Origin: Blastobasis lacticolella
Lineage: Eukaryota > Arthropoda > Insecta > Lepidoptera > Blastobasidae
NCBI GenBank assembly: GCA_905147135.1
Contig: LR990046.1
Span: forward strand, 19,808,501-19,872,500
Length of the DNA stretch: 64,000 bases
Direction: 5' to 3'
Below the pieces are notes generated by a model. It was not told the DNA's origin, made no database searches, and was given only the letters and a program-made list of their open reading frames with translations. Position 1 is the first letter of the stretch, and every line of letters starts with the position of its first letter. Shown piece after piece: positions 44,896-56,569 of this stretch. The position numbers were made by a program, and so were the translations under genes.

Positions 44896-45112
44896 TTGAC
44901 AGTTTTAATGTAGACATACTTGTGCAGTTGGCTGTTAGTAAATGTATCCAATTAACCGCGAAATTATAATAATAATAATATTAAACAAAGCAAGCAATAT
45001 TAAATAAAGAAAGATCATAAAAACCCAAAACAACGCTATCTAGCAGTACAGTATGTACCTTTTATTTTATACCATTAAGCTATTAGAAACCCATTTCTCG
45101 GTTATTATTAAT

Positions 45113-45262
45113 TTTTTATGCTACTCAGTGACAAACGAGCAGACAGCCCACCTGGTGGTAAGTGGTAACTGTTACCCATAACATTTACAATTCCTACATT
45201 TAGGTGGCAGATAACAAAAATGCAAAACCGCAGGTGCGTTGTCACTGTGAGGACTGAGATGA
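45113..45262 (-). repeat. LINE 3' end (family Q)
   Basis: Same as 2108-2335, abutting the start of the LINE ORF at 45264 and so creating a chimeric junction. Confidence 0.65.
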
Positions 45263-45263
45263 A

Positions 45264-46001
45264 ATGCCTTCAAAGACACAGGTCTGCGCATTTTCCGCCA
45301 AAAAGGATCCCTTTGTCAATGTGCCGAAGTTCCAAGGGACACCCCTTTCCATCTCAAAAAGTATCGGGATCCTTGGTGTCGACATATCGGATAACGTGCG
45401 ATTCCGGAGTCACCTAGAAGGTAAGGCCAAACTGGCTTCGAAAAAGCTTGGTGTGCTTAACCGGTCCAGGCGATACTTCACCCCAGGGCAGCGCCTGCTG
45501 CTGTACAAGGCACAGGTGCGGCCTCATATGGAGTATTGTTCCCATCTTTGGGCCGGCGAAACTGCCGACCTGCTTAATCCTTTGGACTCCGTACAGAGAC
45601 GCGCCGTACGAATTGTCGACGATCCCATACAAACAAGCAAGTTAGAACCACTGGCTAACCGAAGGGACTTTGGCTCCCTGTGTGCGTTCTATCGGCTGTA
45701 CAATGGGGAGTGTTCCGAGGAACTTTTCGATCTGGTGCCCACAGCACAATTCCGCCATCGCACCACCCGCCGTGGGCTGGGTACTCATCCCCACTACGTA
45801 GACCCTCTGTTGGTCACCACGCGAAGGTTCGAAAGAACGTTTCTCGCTCGTACGATTCGGATGTGGAATGAGCTCCCAGCCACAGTGTTTCCTTTGGACT
45901 ATGACATGGGATCGTTCAAGAGGTATATTAGAGGTCTCTTTAGAGGCGGGCAACGCATTGGTGACTCCCCTGGTGTTGCCGATGTCCATAGGCGGCGGTG
46001 A
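45264..46001 (+). pseudogene. LINE reverse-transcriptase protein, C-terminal third
   Basis: 245 codons without a stop. It starts after the RT palm: GTPLSISKSIGILGVDIS corresponds to the FLG region that follows motif C. The thumb and C-terminal region follow: KLGVLNRSRRYFTPGQRLLLYKAQVRPHMEY and WAGETADLLNPLDSVQRRAVR (both recognised as typical of Jockey/CR1-like LINEs), then RMWNELPATVFPLDYDMGSF and RGGQRIGDSPGV. The catalytic YADD part and endonuclease are missing, so no enzyme is made. The well-kept frame suggests a young 5'-truncated copy. The ATG at 45264 lies at the junction with another repeat and is probably fortuitous. Confidence 0.8.
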
Positions 46002-46060
46002 CCACTTTCCATCAGGTGGCCCGCTTGCCTGTTTGTCTGCTAAGTAACATAAAAAAAAAA
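46002..46060 (+). repeat. 3' UTR and poly-A of the LINE (family K)
   Basis: GACCACTTTCCATCAGGTGG...CTAAGTAACATAAAAAAAAAA ends the element near 46060. Confidence 0.75.
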
Positions 46061-46470
46061 TGCCTAAAATTACACAATTATTATACCTTTACTAAAAGTT
46101 TAAACCATAATACAATTACGAAATACTCAAATGGTAAGAGTAATTTTGTATGGCGACGATCCACCTTAAGATAACAATTTCATACAAGCCGGCAATGTTA
46201 TAGTCAAAACTGTCGTAAAATGTTTAAAATCCCTCTTTTAACTTCTAAAATGTATTAAAATAAACTCTCCGCTATATTCGAGACCCAACCTCGAACTGGT
46301 GACTGCAACTGCTATAGCGTGAACAATATTAAAAAGTTTCCAAAGGTACTTTTGCTAAACCACTTTGTTTTCATTTCGGAATACGGCTTCAGTAGTGGAG
46401 CACAGGTTCCTTTTTCAGAATACCGCAACCAAACAATATTATTATAAAATAGTATTATGTTCCTTTCGCG
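46061..46470. other. No recognisable feature
   Basis: AT-rich spacer; nothing supportable. Confidence 0.4.
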
Positions 46471-46740
46471 AGTTCGGTGGCTTAGTGGTTAAGGTATCTG
46501 ACTCGTAAGCGAGAGGCATCAGGTTCTAATCCCAATAATAAAAATGACTCTTTTCCGAGTTATTTACATTACTTGAATGCTAACCGATGCTCCTACGGTG
46601 AGGGAAAACACACAAACATTCAGGCGACTGAATGTGTAACCATGATCGTATCAGGTCAGTTTCCTCTGATAGCAGGAGGACGGAGACGGAGGTCAAGATG
46701 GCAGTCGCTCTACTGTAATTACCTGCTCTGCCAAAGCGTA
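46471..46740 (+). repeat. tRNA-headed SINE
   Basis: Head GTGGCTTAGTGGTTAAGG...CTCGTAAGCGAGAGG with a mutated B-box (GGTTCTAATCC), then the family body with CCGATGCTCCTACGGTGAGGG. Confidence 0.75.
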
Positions 46741-47097
46741 ACGAAGCGTGGTTATAGACCAGCTAGAGACCGGCTTTCCATTTAAAAAGCTGTGTGTATA
46801 CCTAAATAAAATCGTTTGCTTCTAGGAAGAGTAGGGCAAGAAGCGGTAATATGCTTCCAAGTGTAGCAAAAAATTCTTCTATATTTAAATGTAGCAAAAC
46901 CTGTTTAAGATAAATATGTAAGAGAAATCATAACTTTATTATTTCAGAACGTTCAAAAAGGTTCCCGTCTGATACCCTATAAAGACTGGACTATTTACAT
47001 TAAAAACAAAATTTTTACAACCGTATCCCCTATACTAACACATATCCTAAATGGAGCAAATTATTTTTGTCCCCTTGTCCAACAATAAAAGAAAAAA
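46741..47097. other. No recognisable feature
   Basis: AT-rich spacer between two SINEs of opposite orientation. Confidence 0.4.
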
Positions 47098-47452
47098 CAT
47101 CATGGTGTTAATATTTCGGTTGTGTTCTCGCGCATGAGGGCCTGGCGTCCGCCTTGACTGTGATCCACGATTTGGCAGATCAGGTAATTACAGTGGAGCG
47201 ACAGCCATCTGATCTCCATGACCCTGCTACCAGAGGAATCTGACTAGATTGGATCATGGTTACACATTCAGACACCTGAACGTGCAGGTGTCATCACAAT
47301 GTTTTCCCTCACCGTAAGAGCATCGGCTAGTGTTCAAGTAATGTGAATGTACCGCAAAAAAGAGTCCCTAGTACATGACCGCAGCGGTATTCAATCCCGG
47401 CACCTCTCGCTTACGAGTCGGATACCCGAACTGCTCAGCCACCGACGCTCAT
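47098..47452 (-). repeat. tRNA-headed SINE, near full length
   Basis: Minus-strand copy; tail GGTGTTAATATTTCGGTTGTG at the left, tRNA-like head with CTCGTAAGCGAGAGG (inverse) at the right, ending AGCGTCGGTGG (inverse). Confidence 0.8.
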
Positions 47453-48480
47453 CCAACAACGAAAGATTCAGTTAAAAAAACTAACAAAACTTTTAAGACT
47501 CTTGCAACTCGTTCCGAAGTTAACACGATATTTAAATAGTTCCCCTATTACGTTGTAAGTTGAGCGTTGTACAAGGAAGGCGGATGCGTCTCCGAAGTTT
47601 GCAGGATGCGAAATAAATAACTAGAAGATTAATGTATACGAGGTACGGTTCTTTCGAGCTGTTCAACGTACTTGAAAGTGGGTGCCTTAGGTACGAGTGG
47701 CCCATGGGCGGCACTAGGCATCACTATTATTAGACATTGAATTATTTATTTGACATAGGTATTATATTTTGATATCGGATTAAGTGTGAAATGAATAATC
47801 AGAATTTTATGATTATGAATCTTATGACAAAACAAAATTATCTACCAATATAGCAAAGGCAAAGGCAATTGTTCATTTACAAACGATTATCGAACTTCAG
47901 CACCGCAACAAGCTCGGCACTCGTTAGATGAGCCTCCAAATGCCGTTGGCAAAGCGAGGTTGACCAATGTCTTCCGCTGCCAGTACATTAAGCTCGACAA
48001 TATGAAACCCCGTGTATCCCCTGAATAGTTAAATACTTTGTGTACTAGTTACAAACTAATGTAACAATGCACGAACCTCCGACGCCTGAGTTTGGAGCTC
48101 CGCTGCGTCAGGTATACTGTGAATGCTCGCCTCAGGGCGGATTCCTGTAGTCCGTCGTTTGTACTTTGACTCATCATGCAGCTCATTACATGGTGTGCCA
48201 GGAGTTTCAGGTGCCAGGCTTTGCAACATAGTCTATACACTGTGTAATTTAAAAAGTGTCGTATCCTATAGGACAGGTCGTATGTCGTAGGATAGGTGGG
48301 GTGCCGGGATCCCGTGGGTGCTTCTGTTCTGCGCTGATGCGCTCTCCCGTATCGGTGTTCGGCACCTCGCTTCGCGTAAATTACGTGCGCGCTGGCCGGT
48401 CTACGTGCATCTCCTCCACCTGGATGATCTCGTTAAGGATGCCTTAGCTTTTCTCTAGTACTTTGACATTTTATAAGATA
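47453..48480. other. No recognisable gene
   Basis: Short frames only. A GC-rich patch at 48290-48440 with GGTGTTCGGCACCTCGCTTCGCG may be a shared repeat with 33990 and 63240. Confidence 0.4.
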
Positions 48481-48671
48481 CTAGCAGCCGCCCCGGCTTC
48501 GCACGGGTACCACTACGGGTAAACGGGTATATAGCCTATGTCACCCGGGGATAGTGTAGCTTCCCAACGGTGAAAGCATTTATGAAATCGGTCCAGTAGT
48601 TTCGAAGCCTATTCAATACAAACAAATAAACAAAAAATTAAACCTTTCCTCTTTATAATATTAGTATAGAT
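48481..48671 (+). repeat. Lepidopteran CCCCGGCTTCGCACGGG repeat
   Basis: Starts CTAGCAGCCGCCCCGGC and ends CTTTATAATATTAGTATAGAT, both ends of a very common lepidopteran retroelement-derived repeat (recognised from memory). It also has the ATCGGTCCAGTAGTTTCGAAGCC block. Confidence 0.75.
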
Positions 48672-48949
48672 GAAATTAATACTATTTCGGAGTTTATTGG
48701 TCTATCAGCGCAATTACGGATGTGAGGCATTTGAAATGAGATGACATTTATTATTTTCTTTAGCCACCATATCACAATACCAAATACACATGTACAACAA
48801 ATAGCAAACGATACATAATAATAAAATAATGACCAAATAACCCAGAACTTAGATACCTAGATATCTTGCAATTAGTATCAGAAGTGATGTGGTGTGGTAC
48901 CGCTGACAACAAAAGGACCTCATTCAGCGTGTTCCGTGGCCTGAACTCA

Positions 48950-49080
48950 TAAATATTTCATCTTAGTCCTCACAGTAACAATGCACCTGCGGTTAAGTAT
49001 TAATCGCAGACGTTATGGGCGACAGTTACCACTTCCCATCAGGTGGGTCACTGCTCGTTTGTCACTGCAAAGTATAAAAA
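48950..49080 (+). repeat. LINE 3' end (family Q)
   Basis: TCTTAGTCCTCACAGTAACAATGC...CGTTTGTCACTGCAAAGTATAAAAAAA with poly-A. Confidence 0.65.
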
Positions 49081-49149
49081 AAGGTAGGTGGGTCTTGGTG
49101 AAAGGATAGGAAATATGGTTTGCATTGTTATTTATCGGCTTGCATGCGA

Positions 49150-49295
49150 CATGCGTGCCAACAGACTCACCACAGAGGATGCTGAAGACCGAGCAAAGTA
49201 GGCTAAGAAAAGCAGGAAAGCGGACCCCGGGCCCCCGCGTGTTGCGCGGGAGTGCAACCGGGATTTAACGCCGAGATGATGATGATGACGACGAT
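49150..49295 (+). repeat. SINE tail fragment
   Basis: AAAGCGGACCCCGGGCCCCC, GCGCGGGAGTGCAACCGGG and ACGCCGAGATGATGATGATG. Confidence 0.65.
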
Positions 49296-50404
49296 GCAGG
49301 ATGCAATACTAGTGCTATCACTAGAACTAGACAAGTAAGTAATATCGGGTTACAGCTTCGTCTCAAACAAGCAGTGTTCGATGGTGAACTTCTCTGAATT
49401 CTACACCGTGTAATAAGATCTGCGTCTACATTACTAATAACAGACAATCCGACCTAACTGATAGATATCAATTATAACTTAGACATGATATTGGTTATTA
49501 GCTATTGGATGTTATGATGTAGTTCCTGTTAGTAGAAGTTCCTGTCACCTATGTTGCTCATAATGAATCATGTTTAGTATCAGTAAATACTGTCTTATTT
49601 ATTTCCATTCGTTTATTTGTATTTTTATTTGTATTTCCGTATTTTTGTTTGTAAAGAATAAATACAAAAAACTACTGGACAAATTTTTAAAATTCTTATG
49701 ATACATTATCACTTAGTAACATATGCTAATTTTTATCCCGGAAGAATAATAGGTACCCGCGGGAGAGTTGATTGTTTACAGAAATCTGAATTGCGCGCGG
49801 GTAAAAGCCGCTGAGAACGGCTACTGTTGTAAACCCCAAAACATACAAAAAAGGATATCCTGTACCTAAAAGCTTACAACAAAAAATGATGAATAAAAAT
49901 TTTGCCTCCATTTATTTTATAGCGCCATTAGTAAGATTCTTACAAAACATTTTTAATTGCTCCTTTTCTTTCCCGACTACGGCACATCTCTTGCAAGCAC
50001 AAATTTATATGAGGAACCCTGTGAAATACACTTCTGGACAAACTTATCTGGCCAGTTTCAAATATTGTAGAAATTTCTTAAAATAGCATAGGTAGTTACT
50101 TTATAGGTAACGCCAAGGACATGCCTATTTCCTATAGAAGGAAACAAATAAATTATGTATTGTCGCAAGTGCTCTCTTGAACTGCGTCCGCTTTTTTACG
50201 TTAAGTATTTTTCATTGTGGTCATCGTTGTACAACGGTGAGTTTAGACCAAAAAATATAGAGCAAGAACGTAGAGCACAATAATAATTGCTGGTCAAAAA
50301 ATACCACACTATTTACAATAATATCCAGTCCGAACCCTTATATAACTTATACACTGTAGTCTGTAGCACATACATACATATTATCCATTATACTCATGAA
50401 TTTC
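49296..50404. other. No recognisable gene
   Basis: AT-rich with a LINE-like scrap near 49745-49830 (CAGAAATCTGAATTGCGCGCGG...GCCGCTGAGAACGGC). No coding signature. Confidence 0.4.
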
Positions 50405-50595
50405 GTACAAGGCGACTAATGTTTTCAACACAGTTTCCGTACGCTGGAAAATTGGTAGCAGCGTTTTCCACTGTTATTTTTATAACACTGCAATCTCAAA
50501 CCCACCTGCCAAGCGTAGAGATTATGGCACAAACCTTCGTGAGAGTGACCCTAAGTCCTGCAGTGGACAGTTATGGGATGTGATGATGATGATCA
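50405..50595 (+). repeat. Retroelement 3' fragment (family M)
   Basis: ACAAGGCGACTAATG, GCTGGAAAATTGGTAGCAGCG and CCTAAGTCCTGCAGTGGACAG, ending GATGATGATGAT. Confidence 0.7.
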
Positions 50596-51500
50596 TAAGA
50601 TCCATCATGATTAACATCCAACATTAAAAGCGCTACGCCTAATTACGAAATACAATACTTGCCACATGACAACTTGAACTTGATGGACTATAGAAAACTC
50701 GGATACAGCTTGAATAGGTATATAGCGCGCAAGAACAAATACTGTGGCTAATTTGGAATGTATTTTTTCGGTTTCGGGGTTTTCACATGTTCCAAAACGA
50801 ATCTTTTTACCTATTTATCTTTACACGACGAACGAACACCTCGCTTCACGTTCAATTTCCCGACCCCCCAACATTAATTGTACCCGTTTATCACCATATA
50901 ATCTTGCCACGCACTGTTCTCGAACGTTGGGAATGAAACAAAAAGAGGCGCCCCTTTCCTGAGCGCTGTTATTGCTTCCTTTCCACTGGAGTGCTTGGCG
51001 TTATCCACGGCCACGTACTCGCGTATTCGCTGTGGGTTATTTTTAGTGCCAGGAAGTGTACGCTGGACGCATAATAGGCCAGCGGAATATAAATTATTTG
51101 ATTGTGTTCGGATTTGGTAATGGCCAACAATTTGGCTTGATATATGGTGGGTATTTAGTGTAAATAGACAATTTATGAGGTATTTAATGATTGCTAATAA
51201 TTATTTTTACTTATATTATATAGATGAAAATATGTTTATGTATGTGTTTTGAAAATTGTTTCTTTTTGTTGGTTTGTAGCGTTTAAGCTTAGTTTATTGT
51301 TAAGGTTTAGGAATAGACAAACCACTCAACTCCACTGGTCCAACTCTAGGTAAGCGGTAACCCAAAGAGATATTTTTTTAGACAACATAGAATAATTTAA
51401 GTGTTAAAGATCTTTCTTGTAATATTTCAATGTAACAAAAAGTTTAAATCTGTTGGCAATAAAATAAATAAATAAAAGTAGCATTATGGTGATTGTCTAT
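50596..51500. other. No recognisable gene
   Basis: A moderately GC stretch at 50940-51080 stands out, but no motif is recognised. Confidence 0.4.
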
Positions 51501-51542
51501 GGGTTAGGGTGCCTCAGTTGCACATTTGTACAAGAGGACATC

Positions 51543-52167
51543 AAAATCGGTCCCGGCAGTTTCGAGAAAAAGCATTCTTTTGTCACACTTGTATGACAAG
51601 TGCCGTATTATTTGAACCAGCAGCGACATGGTTACGAAGTATAGATTGTGCACCTTCAGCTCCGTTCTTATGCTGCACGATATCTAAATCGGTACCGGCA
51701 GTTTCGAGAAAAAATCATTCTTTTGTCACACTTGTATGACAAGTGCCGTATTCTTTGAACCATCAGCGACATGGTTACGAAGCATAGGTTGTGCACCTTT
51801 AGTTCCTTTCTTATGCCGCACGATATCAAAATCGGTCCCGGCAGTTTTGAGAAAAAGGCATTCGTTTGTTAGACTTGTAAGACAAGTGTCGTATTCATTG
51901 AACCAGCAGCTACATGGTTACTGAGTATAGGTTGAGCATCTTCAGTTCAACGAATACGACACTTGTCATACAAGTATGACAACAGAATGCTTTTTTGTCG
52001 AAACTGCCGGGACCAATTTTGATGTAGTGTCGGATAAGAACATAGTTCAATGTGCTCAACCTATACTTCGTAACCATGTCGCTGCTGGTTCAAAGAATAC
52101 GGCGCTTGTCACACAATGGTGACAAATGAATGCCTTTTTCTCGAAACTGCCGGGTCCGATTTAGATG
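51543..52167. repeat. Inverted array of a 143-bp unit
   Basis: Three forward units (starting about 51543, 51686 and 51828) are followed after about 51955 by two inverse units. Each contains AAATCGGTCCCGGCAGTTTCGAG, the 17-base palindrome CACTTGTATGACAAGTG (or a variant), GAACCAGCAGCGACATGG and TATAGGTTG. The two halves can fold into a stem of roughly 200 bp. Frames open across the units are a by-product. Confidence 0.9.
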
Positions 52168-53790
52168 TTATGCAGTATTATAATAGAATTGTTGATATTC
52201 AACCCATATACTGCAACGATACCTCCAATAGTTCATAGTAAAGGGCACTTCCCATTCAAAATGTACCAAGTAAAAATCTGTATTTATTTTAGAACTGCTA
52301 GTCAGTTTTTGATGCCCTTCTCTACAAGGATGTATTTGAGGGTGCTAAATGTAAATACTATACCAATGTTCTTATTTGGGCATAGTCCACCTCCCCTACA
52401 TACTCACCCAGTCTCCTTGGCCTTACTTGATAAACAGAAATTTTCTCCACACGACAACAAGGTACCCGTATTATATCGTAATAATTTAACGAACATTAAA
52501 AAGAAATACAGAAAAGAAAACACGCTCGCATCGCGTAACAGATGAACATCAACATTTCAACAAACGCCGCCCGCAACCCTTCCACACCTGTACAACACAC
52601 ACACGAGCCTATTTCACCTGTTTACTGGGACACGTATTTTTACAGGCTTACTGCACAGTGGAACCTTGGTATAGACGGTAGCGCTCGAAACATTAATTCA
52701 TTTAATTTAGCTGATTATATTACTTTTAATTTTATAATCCTCATTGCAAGAGAGGGATGTTATAATTTCGACGTGCATATTTGTGTATGCATGTATCTGT
52801 GCGTCTGTCTGTGATGATAAATCGATTTCGATACGGTTCTCTTTATTTTAAAACCAGTTTAATCGACATTGTTCTTAGCTTTGTTTTATTGAAAACGTTT
52901 GATTAATTTGAGAAATATATCAGTTTAACCATAATCAATCAGTGTTGACTTTATAACCAAAGCCGTTTATATGTGATTGACTCTTGTTTAATAATTAATT
53001 ATCTAGTTGTCAATAAACCAACGGCGGCTCGGTATTTCGTACTGATGACAGTTCGCCGAAACCAGACGGCCAGACCAATCCACCACAGCGCTACCTGAGA
53101 CGTGAGATCTGCTTCCAAAGCTGCTGTCGAAAGCAATGTGTGTATGGCTAGAATCGATTAGTCAACTTATATCTATTATGTCTGTCCAATAAAGCGACAG
53201 CATTGTGACAGCAGAACTTACACTCTAATAGCACCATCTGTTAAACTGGTAACCTGGAATGGTCCCTCCCTTACAACTCCTCATTTAACATATTACATAC
53301 ACTAGCTATTGCATGCGCTTTTAGGGCTGTTTATCTTTTTCTTGGCGACCATTTTAAAAGACCTTTTTAGTGTATGAATGCCAGTAGTATGGAGAGGTCA
53401 AGCTGTATCTCTAGATCTATCCACACAAATTAGATGAAATATAGCTTAGATTTTAAGTTGGCCCCAGACTATCAAGCTGTGACAAACTTCATCGAAATTC
53501 GTTCAGCAGTTTTATCGTGATACGCGCACAGACAAACAGAACAACTTACAGACAGACAATAATTATTTAAAAAATTGTCCTGCTTATGTCTCAGTACCCT
53601 ACCCAGACAATATTTTCCGAAACATCTTCAATATAGAGACATGCCTTTTAAACAGTTTTATAATAATATAGATAAAACAAAACGACATTTCCCGTAGGGC
53701 TAGGCAGATATCACGTTGTGTCTAATTTATCCCAATACTTGCCTGGCTAGACTAACAAAAAAAGAAACTATTTACATTTTCGATCGCCAC
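52168..53790. other. No recognisable gene
   Basis: AT-rich with short frames (52165-52545 and 52542-52814, plus). They lack recognisable domains. A scrap near 53480-53580 (TCATCGAAATTCGTTCAGCAG) resembles common lepidopteran repeats. Confidence 0.4.
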
Positions 53791-53960
53791 CTCTCACGCA
53801 GTGCCCCACTGCGCACCGGCACCGAGGAATCTCAAAACGCGTGTCACGTCGCGACGTGTCGTTAACGTCGCCCTAACGACGTGAACACTTCACGGGCCGG
53901 CGGGCGTGCTGTGGGCAAGCGTTTATCGTTCCGCGGGAATTCTTTGGCGCGTTCCGTTCG
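53790..53960. promoter_or_regulatory. CpG-rich island with palindromes
   Basis: A sharply GC- and CpG-rich stretch in AT-rich DNA. It includes the perfect 14-base palindrome CACGTCGCGACGTG (53845-53858) and GTCGTTA/TAACGAC arms at 53858-53864 and 53874-53880. It could be a promoter-proximal element of an off-window gene or part of a repeat; function is unknown. Confidence 0.3.
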
Positions 53961-54164
53961 AGGTTGTGCTTGGCATGGAAAAAATACTTTTGATTAAATT
54001 ACCATGGTGCTTGGTTAGTTATTTTTTCTAATATAAGAAATAAAGTGTTTTTTGATAAACGGTATTTTCTTGGTTCTTTTTGTGGTAAATAGTATTTATT
54101 TGCAATTTCTGGGCATCGCATAAATAGATGAGAATATTGATGAAGCTAAAGTCTCTACTGACGC

Positions 54165-54330
54165 ATAGTTTTCCCTGGAGAGTACAACATGGAGTTCTTC
54201 AAGAAACGGGTGACAATTTTTTACGGGGTCGGCAACGCGTGGGTGATGCCCCTGGTATTACAAACTTCCATAGGCGGCGGTACTGCTGCCTGCTTACCTT
54301 CAGGCAGGCTTATAGGCCGCATTAGAGGTT
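54165..54330 (+). repeat. LINE 3' fragment (family J)
   Basis: TTTTCCCTGGAGAGTACAAC, GGGGTCGGCAACGCGTGGG and CAGGCAGGCTTATAGGCCGC. Confidence 0.75.
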
Positions 54331-54341
54331 TAAAAAAAAAT

Positions 54342-54668
54342 GGTGGCGTTAATGTCACGGTTGTGATCTCGCACGCGAGGGCCTGGGGTCTGCCTTGACT
54401 ATAATCCAGAATGTGGTGATCAGATAATTACAGTGGAGCCACTGCCATCTTACCTCCGTGACCCTCCGGAAACTGATCAGATTTGATCCTATTCAGTCGC
54501 CTTCATGTGCAGGTTTCTTCACGATGTTTTCCTTCACCGTAAGTCGGTTAGTGTTTAACTAATGTACATAACTCAGAAAAGAGGCATTGGTACATGGCGG
54601 AAGTGGGACTAGAACCCGGTACGTCTCGCTTGCGAGTCGGATACCTTTACCACTAGGCCACCGACGCA
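54342..54668 (-). repeat. tRNA-headed SINE, near full length
   Basis: Inverse orientation; tail GGCGTTAATGTCACGGTTGTG, head ending CCGACGCACTT with CTTGCGAGTCGG and an inverse B-box GGACTAGAACC. Adjacent to the LINE fragment at 54165. Confidence 0.8.
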
Positions 54669-54824
54669 CTTCCACTGACACATATTATCGACAGATCAAG
54701 TTTATCTCGAACGAGTTGAGACACTAGCAAGCACTACGCCCTTTGACCAGGTGGAGTAACGATAGGTAAATAAAGAAATCGTGAAATATAAAGTTCAAAA
54801 TCCTTCAAAACGAAGTTCCTTCGT

Positions 54825-55223
54825 CAATGAGCAGTTTTCCAATAGGTATCTAAAGCATTCTTAACCACTCCCTAGATGGCGCCCCGACAATTTTGGTAAT
54901 TGATAATCGCTTGAAATAGGTTCTTAGCAAAGAGGATATAATCACTGGGTACGTTGTATTGGATAATATTGTATTTATCAATAGTTTTTAACCATTTTAG
55001 AGGTTGTAATAAATTATTACAAACAAAACAAACATCAATTTGACCGAGTCAATTCGTTTCATGGACACTAGCATCAAGAATGGACGCAATACAAATATGA
55101 AAGGTTTGTATTAAAATAATTTCGATGAACATTTTGATAAAAAATTACCAAAATTGTAGAAGCGCCATCTATTGATGCTTTTTGAAACCAATTGACAATA
55201 CCTACTGGAAACCTCCTCATTAT
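54825..55223. mobile_element. 399-bp MITE (family A)
   Basis: Left end CAATGAGCAGTTTTCCAATAG, right end the near-inverse (TACTGGAAACCTCCTCATTATG). The inverted ends cover about 80 bp, including AGATGGCGC and CAATTTTGGTAATT. Its left 300 bp are colinear with 12388-12720. Confidence 0.8.
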
Positions 55224-55799
55224 GTAACTGTTATTGTGTCGTGGTGTATTATATGTAATAAATGTCTTTTTTTTCTTTTATTTCAAATGCGCTAGTCCGT
55301 CATGGCCACCCCAACATGATGCCTTGCCACTCGCGACCCGCTCAGCGTGCGTACTGCACTTTTTCCCCGGCTAATGATCCTCCAGCGACGATCTCGGAAG
55401 GCTTGCGCCACTTTTAGCCCCCACCCCATTCAGTTTAACAGCGGGTAATGAATTTAAAGTTTCCCATTTTAAATTTTTCCCCCTTTCTGAATCCAACGGT
55501 TACACTGGAAGTTTTATTTTATTGAACGTCATCCCGGATTCGAATAGGGAATCGTCGTTCATTTGAATTTTAGTGCTAAGCTCTCTTAGCTATCACGTGT
55601 TATTAAATTGTGATAGTTGGTATTTTGTAGCAGTTTCAAGCTCGAGTTTTAATTTTTTTATACAGTAAAATGTTACGATCTGTTCTGTTTAATGATGATG
55701 ATTGTAGCTAATAAGGTATTACATTTAACTCTAACTGTTGTTCCATGACTTCTTAGGCGTAAATCTCCGATTTTTCGTTCCGGATCTGTTTCCTCCTTA
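55224..55799. other. No recognisable gene
   Basis: Unannotated; GC-rich patch 55290-55430 with no recognisable motif. Confidence 0.4.
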
Positions 55800-55990
55800 A
55801 CCTGTCGGTATCAGGAAAGAGGCCCCGTGGGCGACCCAAGAAGCGATGGATGGACCCAAGTCGGATGCGAGAGCCAACAGCTTATGACGCGAGGATGCCG
55901 AACACCGGGCGAAGTGGGGAATAATGGGTAGGAAAGTGGACCCTGGCAGAGGTCGGAATAAGCGCTAGGACGATGATGATGATGATTCCC
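55800..55990 (+). repeat. LINE 3' fragment (family N)
   Basis: TGTCGGTATCAGGAAAGAGG, CCAAGAAGCGATGGATGG, GAAGTGGGGAATAATGGG and AGCGCTAGGACGATGATGATG. It reads as a C-terminal RT-protein fragment. Confidence 0.75.
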
Positions 55991-56554
55991 TCTGGAACCA
56001 CTTTGAATTCCAGTAAAAATTATAGCCTTCTTGCTATTCTGGACTATAATCTACATTACTACAGTTCAGTAGTTTTGCGTGAAATTAAGGCCACCCTTAC
56101 AAATTTTCGCATTAAAAGATAAGATGTAACAAGGTATTTTATTTTTGTCGGCCAGTTTGTCCAGCGAACGAGTGACGACGCACGTGCTGTTCTGGATTTT
56201 GTTAAACGATATCTATGGGCACTGCTACACCAAAGATGCCAATCCCGCCGACACAACTCATTATCTATTCATATTGGTACATAATGTAATGACTAAATAT
56301 GGCTGTGGTATACATCGGTGGCTTCGGATCGGAGTGTAAGTGCATGCTGTTACCTTCCATCAGGTGGACCGCCTGTTCGTAAGTCACTGACCGTCACAAG
56401 GTGCCAATCGGCTCTAGAGACTGTTCAATCAGACTCAGGATCCCAAAAGACTTTGATCATCCTAACATCGCCAACGGTATTAGTCGAGCAGCGAACTCGT
56501 TGCATTACTGACAGTACGAAACGGTCACCAATTCAGCTATAGGCTACAGCGTAT
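55991..56554. other. No recognisable gene
   Basis: A LINE-like scrap near 56350 (CCATCAGGTGGACCGCCTGTTCG); otherwise nothing supportable. Confidence 0.4.
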
Positions 56555-56569
56555 ATTGATTATGTTGAT
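56555..56569. repeat. LINE target-site duplication, left
   Basis: ATTGATTATGTTGAT, repeated perfectly at 59366-59380. Confidence 0.85.

Noticed and set aside
51509..51924. Two consecutive open frames with repeated peptide
   Set aside because: They are translations of the 143-bp inverted array units; no independent coding evidence.
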